DNA from: an uncultured Clostridia bacterium
Lineage (GTDB): Bacteria > Bacillota > Clostridia > Oscillospirales > Acutalibacteraceae
NCBI GenBank assembly: GCA_947631855.1
Contig: CANRMX010000016.1
Location: forward strand, 1-42,776
Direction of reading: 5' to 3'
Length of the DNA stretch: 42,776 bases
Made by a program: the position numbers and the translations under genes. The notes beneath the pieces are model-generated. The model was not told where the DNA came from. It saw only the letters and a list, made by a program, of their open reading frames with translations, and made no database searches. Position 1 is the stretch's first letter; every line of letters begins with the position of its first letter. Positions 24,504 through 32,463 of the stretch are shown piece by piece.

Positions 24504-25034
24504 ATGACTTTATATGTGACCCGTCACGGGGAAACCGAGTGGAACGCAAAAGGGCTGGTCTGCGGCCTGACCGATCTGGAGCTGGACGAGACCGGCGTCG
24601 CCCAGGCCCACGCCGTGGCGCAGCAGGCGGCGGGCAAGGGGATCGAGCTGATCCTGGCGTCGCCCATGAAGCGCACCCAGACCACGGCGGGCATCATCGC
24701 CCAGCACCTGGGAGTGCCCATCGTGACGGAGGCTCGGCTGATCGAGCAGAACTACGGCGTCTACGAGGGCAAGAGCTTTAAAGACCCGGGATTCCTCGGC
24801 AACAAGCGGTGCTTTGCCTTTAGATATCCCGGCGGGGAATCCATGATGCAGGTGGCGGCCCGGGTGTATCCGCTGCTGGACGAGATCAAAGAGCGCTACG
24901 CCGGCAAGACCGTGCTGATCGTCAGCCACGGCGGCGTGTGCCGGGTGCTGCGCACCTACTTTGTGGACATGACCAACGACGAGTTCTTCCACTACGCGCT
25001 GGACAACTGCGGGCTGGAGGAGTATCACTTTTAG
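24504..25034 (+). CDS. Histidine phosphatase family protein
   Basis: This 176-residue protein of the phosphoglycerate-mutase-like superfamily has Arg7-His8 in YVTRHGETEWN, Arg57 in SPMKRTQTTA, an acidic residue in RLIEQNYGVYEG and His142 in IVSHGGVCR. It is probably a small-molecule phosphatase of unknown substrate. ATG 24504 follows AAAGGAGGGG. A terminator follows at 25053-25089. It is separated from mgtE by the palindrome array, and no clear promoter is seen in the array, so its transcription source is uncertain. Confidence 0.9.
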   Translation: MTLYVTRHGETEWNAKGLVCGLTDLELDETGVAQAHAVAQQAAGKGIELILASPMKRTQTTAGIIAQHLGVPIVTEARLIEQNYGVYEGKSFKDPGFLGNKRCFAFRYPGGESMMQVAARVYPLLDEIKERYAGKTVLIVSHGGVCRVLRTYFVDMTNDEFFHYALDNCGLEEYHF

Positions 25035-25052
25035 TCTATCACGAAGCGCAAG

Positions 25053-25089
25053 AAAAGAGGCCGCGGGTGATCCGTGACCTCTTTCTTTT
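25053..25089 (+). terminator. Terminator of the histidine phosphatase gene
   Basis: AAAGAGG (25054-25060) pairs with CCTCTTT (25078-25084), followed by CTTTTA. The 240 nt from 25090 to 25333 hold no gene that I can support. Confidence 0.75.
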
Positions 25090-25333
25090 ATCGTACTTCC
25101 GCCCGACCGTAATGAGCGTCTCAATAACCTGCTACGTGTGAAGCAGGTGGGTGCCCTCCCAGGCGGTTCTCGCTCCCTTCGTCCAACGCCGGTCTGGCCG
25201 GCGCCGGGAGGTCTGCAGTCCGCGCCCGGAGGCGGGCTCCCTGAGTTATGAGTGTAGGGTTATTTGTGCACAGTCCGCGAATCGGGCAGAAAGTTTCCGA
25301 ATGTTTCGGGATGCGGCCGAAAACCGCCGACGA

Positions 25334-25633
25334 TTATTCTTCCTCGCCGTCCTCGAAATATTCCTCGTTGAACCGGGTCTCGAAGATCTCGGCTAGGGTG
25401 TTGAGCAGCTCGTCGTCGTCCACTTCCTGAAGCTGTTCCTCGCCGTCCTCCTCGATGACTTCAAAGATATAATACGTTTCGGCGTCGGTGAGATCGTTGG
25501 GGTCCTGCTGGGTAGGGACCAGGGCCATGAAATGCCCCAGGTCATTTTCCAGCTCGTCGATGATCTCAAATTCGTGCTCGTGCCCCTCGTCGTCGATGAG
25601 GGTGATCAGATCGGCTTCAAATTCGTTGTCCAT
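25334..25633 (-). CDS. DUF1292 (YrzB-family) acidic protein
   Basis: This 99-residue, very acidic protein has the DUF1292 pattern ITLIDDEGHEHEFEIID, YYIFEVIEEDGEE and VDDDELLNTLAEIFETRFNE. The function is unknown; it is widespread in Firmicutes and usually lies next to ruvX. Start 25633 is supported by AGAAAGGATC upstream and a near-consensus promoter at 25688-25716. It is transcribed alone, against the plus-strand histidine-phosphatase gene. The C-terminus ends in a short Glu/Asp cluster. Confidence 0.9.
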   Translation of the reverse strand: MDNEFEADLITLIDDEGHEHEFEIIDELENDLGHFMALVPTQQDPNDLTDAETYYIFEVIEEDGEEQLQEVDDDELLNTLAEIFETRFNEEYFEDGEEE

Positions 25634-25687
25634 GGGGTAAGATCCTTTCTGAATCGCAGCGCAGGGCGCGGAATACTGTCTATCCCC

Positions 25688-25716
25688 ATTCTACTGTCTG
25701 GCGCGGAAAATGTCAA
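25688..25716 (-). promoter_or_regulatory. Promoter of the DUF1292 gene
   Basis: On the minus strand TTGACA, a 17-nt spacer and TAGAAT lie about 55 nt before the start. Confidence 0.85.
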
Positions 25717-25822
25717 GGCTTTTTCATCGTCAAGTTTTGTCAGATGCTTTGGCTTTATTCTGCGCGTGATTGCGCGGCGCCCGCGCAAGGGGACGGACCT
25801 ATTTTTCCCAGCCCGGTTTCGG

Positions 25823-26581
25823 CTATTCTGCCGGGAAAGGATACCCCGAAAAATCCGTGACCCGATCCGCTTCCGCCACGCTCACCGGCCGATTGTCCCC
25901 GTCGGTCAGGAAGAAGAAGAAGTATCCGTATTCCTGCTCCACCGGGAAATCCTTCAGTTCCTCTGCTGTAAAGATCCCGACGACCCGGGTGTAGGGGCTT
26001 TCTTCGATTTGGGCATGGGGGTCTGTTTCGTTGTTCAAGACATACATCCAGCTGTGGGCCAGGTACAGCGGGCAGCCCAGATCGTTCAGCCGCTGATACT
26101 CGGCGGCCATTTCCTTGTCGGTGAGGGACACGCCCTTCGCCTTGAAGATGTCGATGGCCACCTGGAAAGCCGCGTCCTGCCCGGCGTATTCCTCCATAGC
26201 GGCCCGCACCTCCGTGGCAAACCCGCACTGGCCCGGCTTGGGGAAGGCATAGCTTGCGGTGGCCCCGGCGTTGAAAGAATTGATCACCTTCCCCGGGCGG
26301 CTGCCAATCAAGTTGTCGTCTCCGGCGGAGGGGCCGGGATCGCTGCCTGCTGTGCCAGAACCGGCGGGCCGGGAAGTGTTCTCCGTCTGTACGGGAAGGA
26401 ATCCACCGCTTTCGCCGTGGAGCAGCACCATTCCTGCCGCCGCTGCCACGGCCAGCACAAAGCACGCAGCCGCGGCGGCCCACAAAATCCTCAAAGGCTT
26501 CCTGCGCCGGGCCTGCCGGGCCTGCTCGATGTAGCGGTCGTCGATGTCGCCCAAAATCTCATAAAAGGTCGTGGTCGTCAC
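25823..26581 (-). CDS. Probable anti-sigma-like single-pass membrane protein
   Basis: This 252-residue protein has a short cytoplasmic N-terminus (FYEILGDIDDRYIEQARQARRR trimmed here to its pattern), as seen in partners of clostridial ECF factors. One membrane helix lies at about 33-54, followed by a Ser/Gly/Pro linker and an extracellular region of about 150 residues. That region includes KVINSFNAGATASYAFP, GQCGFATEVRAAM and a C-terminal FFFFLTDGDNRPVSVAEADR. Its ATG overlaps the sigma-factor stop by 4 nt (ATGA), so the two are coupled. An anti-sigma role is inferred from that coupling and the topology; the extracellular domain is not one I recognise. Confidence 0.72.
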   Translation of the reverse strand: MTTTTFYEILGDIDDRYIEQARQARRRKPLRILWAAAAACFVLAVAAAAGMVLLHGESGGFLPVQTENTSRPAGSGTAGSDPGPSAGDDNLIGSRPGKVINSFNAGATASYAFPKPGQCGFATEVRAAMEEYAGQDAAFQVAIDIFKAKGVSLTDKEMAAEYQRLNDLGCPLYLAHSWMYVLNNETDPHAQIEESPYTRVVGIFTAEELKDFPVEQEYGYFFFFLTDGDNRPVSVAEADRVTDFSGYPFPAE

Positions 26582-27138
26582 AGTTCAAAACCCCTTTCCG
26601 TCAAATATGCCCGGAGCTTTTTCCGCAGGCGATTCAGTGCCACGGAGACGGCGTTCTCCTTCATACCGAATCGCCGGGCCAGCTCGGGAATGCTTTCGGT
26701 ATACCAGTACCGGCAGATGAACAGCTCCCTTTTCTCCCGAGGGAGCGCGGCCAGGAACCCGTGGAGGGCTTTTGCCAGCTCCTGCCGATCCACGGCCTGT
26801 TCCACGTCCTCTTCGCCCGAGACGCACTCCGCCAGTTCCTCCAGCACGGCGGGCAATTCTCCGCCGCCCCGCTTTTGGGCGGCGCGCCCCTTGTAGCGGT
26901 TCAGGGAGAGATTCCGGGTGATCCTCCCCAGAAAAGCGGAGAGCACGCGGGGCCGCTGGGGCGGCATGGAGCCCCAGGCGTGGAGCCACGTATCGTTCAC
27001 GCACTCCTCCGCGTCCTCATCACTGCCCAGAATGTTCCGCGCGATGGCGGCGCAGTAGAGGCCGTATTTCTCCGCGCTGGCGTCGATGGCCCTGGGGTCC
27101 CTGTCCCAGTATAGCTGCACGATCCTGCTGTCTTCCAT
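26578..27138 (-). CDS. ECF-type RNA polymerase sigma factor
   Basis: In this 186-residue protein, region 2 (about 5-80) includes YGLYCAAIARNILGSDEDAE, DTWLHAW and FLGRITRNLSLNRYK. Region 4 (about 120-180) has LPREKRELFICRYW and a helix-turn-helix SIPELARRFGMKENAVSVAL followed by NRLRKKLR. Start 27138 is chosen because AGGAGGTG lies nine nt upstream; a GTG four codons earlier falls inside that ribosome-binding site. It is translationally coupled to the membrane protein at 25823. Three spaced CTGTA repeats lie upstream (27196-27224). Confidence 0.9.
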   Translation of the reverse strand: MEDSRIVQLYWDRDPRAIDASAEKYGLYCAAIARNILGSDEDAEECVNDTWLHAWGSMPPQRPRVLSAFLGRITRNLSLNRYKGRAAQKRGGGELPAVLEELAECVSGEEDVEQAVDRQELAKALHGFLAALPREKRELFICRYWYTESIPELARRFGMKENAVSVALNRLRKKLRAYLTERGFEL

Positions 27139-27195
27139 GGGCTGTTTCACCTCCTGTGGGTCTTTATCTCTAATGACAACTTTTTGCGGCGCATC

Positions 27196-27224
27196 TTACA
27201 GCCTGCCTACAGATTATTTTACAG
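27196..27224 (-). promoter_or_regulatory. Three phased CTGTA(A/G) repeats upstream of the ECF sigma gene
   Basis: On the plus strand TTACAG (27196-27201), CTACAG (27207-27212) and TTACAG (27219-27224) are direct repeats spaced 11 and 12 bp, about one helical turn. They lie 58-86 nt upstream of the sigma start. The layout resembles operators of OmpR/PhoB-type response regulators or an ECF-specific control region; which is unknown. Confidence 0.5.
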
Positions 27225-27281
27225 AATCTGCGCGGCTTCGTCCAGTGGGCTGGGCGAAAAAGCCGAAACCGCCCTTTTCCC

Positions 27282-27310
27282 TTGCAGGATCGGAAAAAAT
27301 TTGGTATACT
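27282..27310 (+). promoter_or_regulatory. Promoter of the GtrA-family gene
   Basis: TTGCAG, a 17-nt spacer and TATACT preceded by TGG. It overlaps an in-frame upstream ATG and so supports the start at 27354. Confidence 0.8.
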
Positions 27311-27353
27311 AATCCACGAATCTGAAAAAAGCGGCGGAAAGGCGGGGAATTCC

Positions 27354-27776
27354 ATGAAGGCGTTGTGGCACCGATATCGGGAGCTGATCCTGTATGTCTT
27401 TTTCGGCGGGGTGACCACGCTGGTCAACTGGGGCGCATACGCCCTTTTTGCGGATGTGTTCCGGGTGCCCTATTTGTGGGCCACGGCCATTGCCCAGGTG
27501 CTGGCGATCCTCACCGCCTATATCACCAACCGCACCTGGGTGTTCCAGAGCAGGGCAAAGGGCCTCAAGGGCATCCTGCTGGAGATGGGGCGGTTTTTCT
27601 CCGCCCGGCTGGTGTCTTTCGTCCTGGATATGGGCTGCATGTACGTGGGGGTGGACCTGCTCCACTTTAACGACGACCTGATGAAGCTCCTGTCCAACGT
27701 GGTGATCGTCATCGTCAACTACGTTTTGAGTAAGGTTTTTGTTTTCAGGGGCCGGGAAAAAGCGGTCAAGGATTGA
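27354..27776 (+). CDS. GtrA-family membrane protein
   Basis: This 140-residue GtrA-like protein has four predicted helices. The family pattern is LILYVFFGGVTTLVNWGAYA, ILTAYITNRTWVFQ, RLVSFVLDMGCMYVGVD and NYVLSKVFVFRGRE. GtrA proteins are thought to flip or pass lipid-linked sugars for cell-surface glycans. Start ATG 27354 follows AAAGGCGGGG; an upstream ATG at 27282 lies inside the promoter. It precedes two LCP genes, consistent with a cell-wall polymer role for the cluster. Its TGA stop lies in the -35 of the next promoter. Confidence 0.9.
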   Translation: MKALWHRYRELILYVFFGGVTTLVNWGAYALFADVFRVPYLWATAIAQVLAILTAYITNRTWVFQSRAKGLKGILLEMGRFFSARLVSFVLDMGCMYVGVDLLHFNDDLMKLLSNVVIVIVNYVLSKVFVFRGREKAVKD

Positions 27777-27801
27777 CGAATCCGCCAAAATGGGGTATAA
27801 T
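27773..27801 (+). promoter_or_regulatory. Promoter of the LCP operon
   Basis: TTGACG, a 17-nt spacer and TATAAT. The gtrA TGA stop is inside the -35 hexamer. Confidence 0.87.
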
Positions 27802-27835
27802 AAATCGTTTTCTATCAGCTGAAAGAGGTGGTCGC

Positions 27836-29050
27836 ATGGCCCGCAGGACCGGCAAAAAGCGAGAATTTGAGGAGCTTTCCAGCTACTCCTCCTCAAAAGA
27901 ATATCGAAAGCACCGCCGCCGGGGCCGGGTGCGCAAGGTGATCCTGGCCGTGGGGGTGGCGATCTTCCTGCTGCTGGGGATCGTGGGCGCGGTGCTGATC
28001 CACATCTCCACCACCTATGTTTCCAAGCTGTCCACCACTAGCATCACCAAGGACCCCGAGGCGCTGGGCATCAATACCATGGCCGGCACGCTGGTGCAGG
28101 ACGACAGCATCAAGAATATCGCCCTGTTCGGGCTGGATTCCCGCACTGATGTCTTCGAGGGCCTCAGCGACGTGACCATGATCCTGACGGTGGACAACCG
28201 CCACGACAAGGTGAAGCTCACCTCCATCATGCGGGATTCGGAGGTGCACATCGAGGGCCAGAGCTACAGCGGCTATGTGGACTGGTACAGCAAGATCAAC
28301 GCCTCCTATATGTTGGGCGGGCCGCAGCTGGCCATCCGCACCCTCAACCAGAACTTCGGGCTGGATATCACCGATTACGTCACCCTGAATTTCGCCAAGC
28401 TGGCCGCCCTGATCGATGCCTTCGGCGGGGTGGATTTGGAAGTGACCGGCGAGGAAGTGGTGCAGATCAACCAGAACCTGTTCGACCTGATGCGCGAGGT
28501 GGAGGAGCAGACCGAGCTGGATGAGGAAAACGGGGACAACTCGGTGCACGAGTACGCCGACATCGACTGGGGCGATTTCGTCTACCGGGACGATGGGGAG
28601 ATCAGCTTTTACGACAACATCTATGCGGACGGCGTGTACCATCTCACCGGCGACCAGGCCGTGGCCTATGGGCGCATCCGGCGCATCGGCGACGATTTCG
28701 AGCGGGTGCAGCGCCAGCAGAAGGTGCTGCGCAAGATGATGGAAAAGATCGCGGATATCAGCGTGGTGGAGTATCCCAATATCCTCCGGCAGCTGATGCC
28801 CCTTTGCGAGACTTCGCTGGAGCTGGACGACGTGCTGGGTATGGCGCCCATTGTGACCGTGGGCTTCACGGTGGAGACCATCAGCGTGCCCGATTATCAA
28901 TACGAGCTGGATCTCCACGATTCCGCCACCTACAATCTGGTCTATGACGTGGAGCAGGCGTCCCACCGGATCAACTGCTTCATTTATGAGGATATTTCCC
29001 CTTACTGGGACGAGTACGGATACGATACGGGCGTTTCGGCGGCTGAGTGA
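27836..29050 (+). CDS. LytR-CpsA-Psr (LCP) family cell-wall ligase 1
   Basis: This 404-residue protein has a basic cytoplasmic N-terminus (RRTGKKRE, KHRRRGRVRK), a signal-anchor helix at about 35-57 and an extracellular LCP domain from about 90. Family landmarks are IKNIALFGLDSR, MILTVDNRHDKVKLTSIMRD, YVTLNFAKLAALIDAFGGVD, YHLTGDQAVAYGRIR and RVQRQQKVL. LCP enzymes attach undecaprenyl-linked anionic polymers to peptidoglycan. ATG 27836 follows AAAGAGGTGG. It is followed after 43 nt by a close paralogue. Confidence 0.94.
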   Translation: MARRTGKKREFEELSSYSSSKEYRKHRRRGRVRKVILAVGVAIFLLLGIVGAVLIHISTTYVSKLSTTSITKDPEALGINTMAGTLVQDDSIKNIALFGLDSRTDVFEGLSDVTMILTVDNRHDKVKLTSIMRDSEVHIEGQSYSGYVDWYSKINASYMLGGPQLAIRTLNQNFGLDITDYVTLNFAKLAALIDAFGGVDLEVTGEEVVQINQNLFDLMREVEEQTELDEENGDNSVHEYADIDWGDFVYRDDGEISFYDNIYADGVYHLTGDQAVAYGRIRRIGDDFERVQRQQKVLRKMMEKIADISVVEYPNILRQLMPLCETSLELDDVLGMAPIVTVGFTVETISVPDYQYELDLHDSATYNLVYDVEQASHRINCFIYEDISPYWDEYGYDTGVSAAE

Positions 29051-29093
29051 TCCGGCCGACGGGAACAGCGAGGCGGGAAAGAGGTGAGGCAGC

Positions 29094-30668
29094 CTGGGCA
29101 GCAGACAGGAAAGCCGTCACGCGCGCGAAGTGCGCAGAAGACGGGAGGCCCGACGGGCCGACCGGGAACGGGCGCTTTTGGAAGAAGAATCCTACTGGGA
29201 TACCGGGGAGCTGGAGCCCACTGACGCGCCGCCCCGGCGTCCGCTGCGGGATCGGTACACCTATGAGGAGCCCCGGCGCGGCAGCCGGTATGCAGAGCAC
29301 CGCCGGGAGTACGAACCCCGGGCGCGGCAGGAGGACGCCCGCCGCAGGAAGAAGCGGGGAAGGGGCCGGCTTGCGGTCTGCCTGATCCTGCTGCTGGTGC
29401 TGGTGGCGGGCGGCGTGTACTACGTGTTTTTCTATATGCTGGGCGGGCTGACCCTGCGGAACATCACCCATGACCACAGCCTATTGGGGATCAATTCCGC
29501 GGTGCTCTCCGACAGCAGCATCAAAAATATCGCCCTGTTCGGGCTGGATTCCCGGGAGGATGACGGGGTGGGCCGCTCCGATGCGCTGATGGTGCTGACG
29601 GTGGACAACAAGCACGACAAGATCAAGCTGACTTCCATCCTCCGGGACAGCAATGTTTCCATCCGGCGCACAGATGAGGACGGAAGCATCTATTATATGG
29701 ATGACAAGATCACCCACGCCTATGCCTACGGCGGGCCGGAAACCGCCATCAACACCCTCAACCGGAACTTCAATCTGGACATCGAGGACTATGTGACGGT
29801 GAATTTCGCCCAGATGGCCAAGATCGTGGACGCCCTGGGCGGGGTGGATATGGAGATCAGCCCCGAGGAGATCGTGGAGATCAACAAGAATCTGCGGGAC
29901 CTCTGGTGGGAGATCGAACTGGAAAAGATGGAGGACGCCGAAAACGGCGTCTATGGGCAGATCGAGTACGCCAAGATCGCCGACAGCGACTACTTCCGGA
30001 ACGCCTACGGCGAGGCGGAGGAAGAGGACCCCTCGGTCTTTACCGGCGGGGTGTACCGGCTGAACGGCAATCAGGCGGTGGCATACGCTCGCATCCGGCA
30101 CATCGATGGGGACGATGCCCGGGCCGGTCGGCAGCAGAAGGTGCTCAAGGCCCTGCTGGACGGCCTCAAGAACAAGAGCAAGCTGGAGTACCCGGACCTG
30201 ATCCACACCCTGATGCCCCTTTGCGAGACTTCTCTGGATTTTGGGGATATTATGGATATGTCGCCCATCGTGCTGACGGATTTCACCTTCGAGACCCTGT
30301 CCATCCCCAACGAGGAGGAAGCGGATTTCGGCTTCAACAGTCAGGGCAGCTGGGTGTATGTGTACGATCTGGAAGCGGCGGCCAACCGGCTGGGCCAGTT
30401 CATCTACGAGGAGGACGCCGTGGCCGTGACGCTGGGCAGCGACGTCACCGATGTGGTGGCCGGCGCGCTGGCGGGCAATTATGACGAGAATACCGACGAA
30501 GGCTACGATCCGAGTTACGACGAAAATACTGACCAGGGGTATGACGAAAGTTACGACCCGGGCTACGACGAAAACAGCGACCAGGGCTATGATGACGGGT
30601 ATGACGCAGGTAACGACGAAAGCTATGGCCCAGAGGATATAGCTTACGACGAAGGGTATACCGAATAA
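29094..30668 (+). CDS. LytR-CpsA-Psr (LCP) family cell-wall ligase 2, probable CTG start
   Basis: This LCP paralogue of about 524 residues has an Arg/Glu-rich cytoplasmic N-terminus, a membrane helix at about residues 96-116 and an LCP domain (IKNIALFGLDSRED, LMVLTVDNKHDKIKLTSILR, YVTVNFAQMAKIVDALGGVD, YRLNGNQAVAYARIRHID, RQQKVLKALL). The last 60 residues are a Tyr/Asp repeat tail. No ATG exists in frame after the stop at 29085-29087. CTG 29094 lies six nt after GAGGTGA, the only good ribosome-binding site; the alternative GTG 29130 has none. I place the start at CTG. Confidence 0.88.
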   Translation: MGSRQESRHAREVRRRREARRADRERALLEEESYWDTGELEPTDAPPRRPLRDRYTYEEPRRGSRYAEHRREYEPRARQEDARRRKKRGRGRLAVCLILLLVLVAGGVYYVFFYMLGGLTLRNITHDHSLLGINSAVLSDSSIKNIALFGLDSREDDGVGRSDALMVLTVDNKHDKIKLTSILRDSNVSIRRTDEDGSIYYMDDKITHAYAYGGPETAINTLNRNFNLDIEDYVTVNFAQMAKIVDALGGVDMEISPEEIVEINKNLRDLWWEIELEKMEDAENGVYGQIEYAKIADSDYFRNAYGEAEEEDPSVFTGGVYRLNGNQAVAYARIRHIDGDDARAGRQQKVLKALLDGLKNKSKLEYPDLIHTLMPLCETSLDFGDIMDMSPIVLTDFTFETLSIPNEEEADFGFNSQGSWVYVYDLEAAANRLGQFIYEEDAVAVTLGSDVTDVVAGALAGNYDENTDEGYDPSYDENTDQGYDESYDPGYDENSDQGYDDGYDAGNDESYGPEDIAYDEGYTE

Positions 30669-30689
30669 AGGAAAGCGAGGAGAACGACC

Positions 30690-31619
30690 ATGGAAGAACC
30701 GGTACTGGTGATTCTGGCAGCAGGCATGGGGAGCCGTTACGGCGGCCTCAAGCAGATCGACCCGGTGGGGGCGTATGGGGAGAAGATCATCGATTACTCC
30801 CTGTTTGACGCTTTGCGCGCGGGCTTCAAGCGGGCGGTGTTCATCATCAAGGAGGAGCTGGCGGAGGAATTCGAGGAATCCGTATTCAAGCGCGTGCGGC
30901 CCTATATGGAGATCGAAACGGTGTTCCAGCGGATGGACGACGTGCCCGCGGGCGTGGTGATCCCAGAAAACCGGGTGAAGCCCTGGGGCACGGGCCATGC
31001 GGCCCTCACCGCCGCACGGACGCTGGGGGACGCGCCCTTCTGCGTCATCAACGCCGACGATTTCTACGGCCGGGAGGCCTATCAGAAAATTTATACCTTC
31101 CTCAAGACCCTGCCCGCGCAGACGGAGAAGATCAGCTGCGCGATGGTGGGCTACCAGCTGCAAAACACCGTCACCGAGCATGGGTCGGTGTCCCGGGGCG
31201 TGTGCCAGATGCGGGCGGGCCAGCTCAAGAGCATCACCGAGCGCACCCGCATCGAGAAGCGGGAGGACGGCATCGCCTATACCGAGGACGGGGAAACCTG
31301 GGTGCCGTTGCCCGAAAACGCCACGGTTTCCATGAATTTCTGGGGATTCCCGCCCACTTTCACCCGGGCGCTGGAGCGGGACTTCGTCCGCTTCTTCCGG
31401 GAGGACGTGCCAAAGAATCCGGAAAAGGCAGAGCTGTACCTGCCCTTTGTGGTGGACGGCCTGCTGCAGGGGGACCAGGCCGAGGTGCTGGTGCTCACCT
31501 CCACCGACAAGTGGTATGGGGTCACCTATCAGGAGGATAAGCAATCGGTGAAGACCGCCCTGCAGGAGCTCACCGCCGCCGGGCGCTATCCCTCGCCTCT
31601 GTGGCCGGAGAAGAAGTAG
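30690..31619 (+). CDS. Sugar-phosphate nucleotidyltransferase-like protein
   Basis: This 309-residue NTP-transferase-fold protein has the nucleotide-binding loop LAAGMGSRYGGLKQIDPVG (9-27), KPWGTGHAAL and a metal-binding pair at Asp123-Asp124 in CVINADDFYG. MNFWGFPPTF is conserved further on. It probably activates a sugar or alditol phosphate as an NDP derivative. The substrate is unknown, and it differs from classic GalU/RfbA. It lies 21 nt after the second LCP gene (RBS GGAGAACG), so it is the last gene of the LCP operon and may make a precursor for the wall polymer that LCP proteins attach. Confidence 0.87.
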   Translation: MEEPVLVILAAGMGSRYGGLKQIDPVGAYGEKIIDYSLFDALRAGFKRAVFIIKEELAEEFEESVFKRVRPYMEIETVFQRMDDVPAGVVIPENRVKPWGTGHAALTAARTLGDAPFCVINADDFYGREAYQKIYTFLKTLPAQTEKISCAMVGYQLQNTVTEHGSVSRGVCQMRAGQLKSITERTRIEKREDGIAYTEDGETWVPLPENATVSMNFWGFPPTFTRALERDFVRFFREDVPKNPEKAELYLPFVVDGLLQGDQAEVLVLTSTDKWYGVTYQEDKQSVKTALQELTAAGRYPSPLWPEKK

Positions 31620-31620
31620 T

Positions 31621-32012
31621 TCCCGTAGATCGGGAGCGGAGGTAGCCAATTTATCCCGCCAAGTTCCGCTTGGGCCGCCTGATTGGGTTTACTGCGCATT
31701 TCCACGCGCGACTTGGCCCCACGGCCAAGCCGAGATAGATTATCGTGCAAAGCACAGCGCGTGCCGCACGCTTTAGATTCTGGCTTGTTTCCACGCGCGA
31801 CTTGGCCCCCACGGCCCCGTGGAATAAACAAGCCCTTTGGCTGAGATCCTCCAGAGATCCCGCCAAAGGGCAAGCAGTCGGGGCCCGGAAAGGCAAATCA
31901 TTCACAGGTCCTTCTGAAAAGAGCGCTGCCTTTTCCGGGCCCTGAAGGTTTCGCTTTTTCTGGGCAAGCAAACGCCGCCCGGCTGCGTAGTCCTAGTGTG
32001 GCCCGCGGGCGG
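31621..32012. repeat. Gene-free region made of strong stem-loops and an internal repeat
   Basis: I see no gene here. A motif containing CCACGCGCGACTTGGCCCC occurs twice, about 89 nt apart. The second occurrence sits within a long hairpin (GGCTTGTTT...CCACG with CGTGG...AAACAAGCC, about 31781-31834). GCCCTTTGGC/GCCAAAGGGC pairs at 31832-31841/31862-31871. A 15-bp near-perfect stem (GGGCCCGGAAAGGCA with TGCCTTTTCCGGGCCC) is at 31881-31895/31927-31942. CCGCCCG/CGGGCGG pairs at 31975-31981/32006-32012. It may be a structured RNA or a pile-up of palindromic repeats. Confidence 0.75.
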
Positions 32013-32060
32013 AAAATTATGCGGGGAATGAAAAAAATCTCAAATCGGGGACATACCCCC

Positions 32061-32089
32061 TTGCAAATTCGGGGCGGGTATGCTATACT
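32061..32089 (+). promoter_or_regulatory. Promoter of secG
   Basis: TTGCAA, a 17-nt spacer and TATACT with extended TGC, about 34 nt before the ATG. Confidence 0.85.
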
Positions 32090-32122
32090 GCATGGTGTAG
32101 TTTTTATTGGAGGAATCTGTAT

Positions 32123-32371
32123 ATGGGTGCTCTTGAGATCATTTTCGGAATTATTTTGCTGTTGTTCTCGCTGGCGATCATCGTGGTGGTGCTGCTGCAG
32201 GAAGGCAGCCAGAAGAATCTGGGGACCATCACCGGCGGCGCGGAGACTTTCCTCTCCAAGAACAAGGCCCGCAGCGTGGATGCTTTTCTGGCCCGCTGGA
32301 CAAAGTTTATCGCTATCGCTTTCTTTGTGCTGGTGATCCTGGCCAATATCCTGATGTACTTTTTGACCTGA
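32123..32371 (+). CDS. secG: Preprotein translocase subunit SecG
   Basis: This 82-residue SecG has a first helix at about 5-24 and the conserved junction VVLLQEGSQKNLGTITGGAETF, of which LLQEGSQKNLG is diagnostic. A short cytoplasmic loop (SKNKARSVDAFLARWTK) and a second helix at about 62-80 follow. SecG associates with SecYE and assists SecA-driven export. ATG 32123 follows TTGGAGG. It is monocistronic, with its own promoter and the terminator at 32412-32445. Confidence 0.95.
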   Translation: MGALEIIFGIILLLFSLAIIVVVLLQEGSQKNLGTITGGAETFLSKNKARSVDAFLARWTKFIAIAFFVLVILANILMYFLT

Positions 32372-32411
32372 TCGGCGACGCCGGCCGGGAAGAAGATCAC
32401 GCAATGAACTG

Positions 32412-32445
32412 CCGGGCAGGTCATTCTCCTGCCCGGTTGATTTTT
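32412..32445 (+). terminator. Rho-independent terminator of secG
   Basis: A 9-bp perfect stem CCGGGCAGG/CCTGCCCGG with a 7-nt loop is followed by TTGATTTTT. Confidence 0.9.
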
Positions 32446-32463
32446 GCCTGCGGAGGGGATCGG

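Noticed and set aside
27282-27353. Upstream ATG start for the GtrA protein
   Set aside because: It lies inside a good promoter (27282-27310), so it would not be in the transcript; ATG 27354 has a ribosome-binding site and gives the normal N-terminus.
31651-31971. Minus-strand protein-coding frames in the stem-loop region
   Set aside because: The frames lie across hairpins and repeats and have no ribosome-binding site or family pattern; they are likely translations of a repeat.
31621-32060. Known housekeeping RNA (SRP RNA, 6S RNA, tmRNA, RNase P RNA)
   Set aside because: I could not find the conserved core motifs of any of these on either strand.
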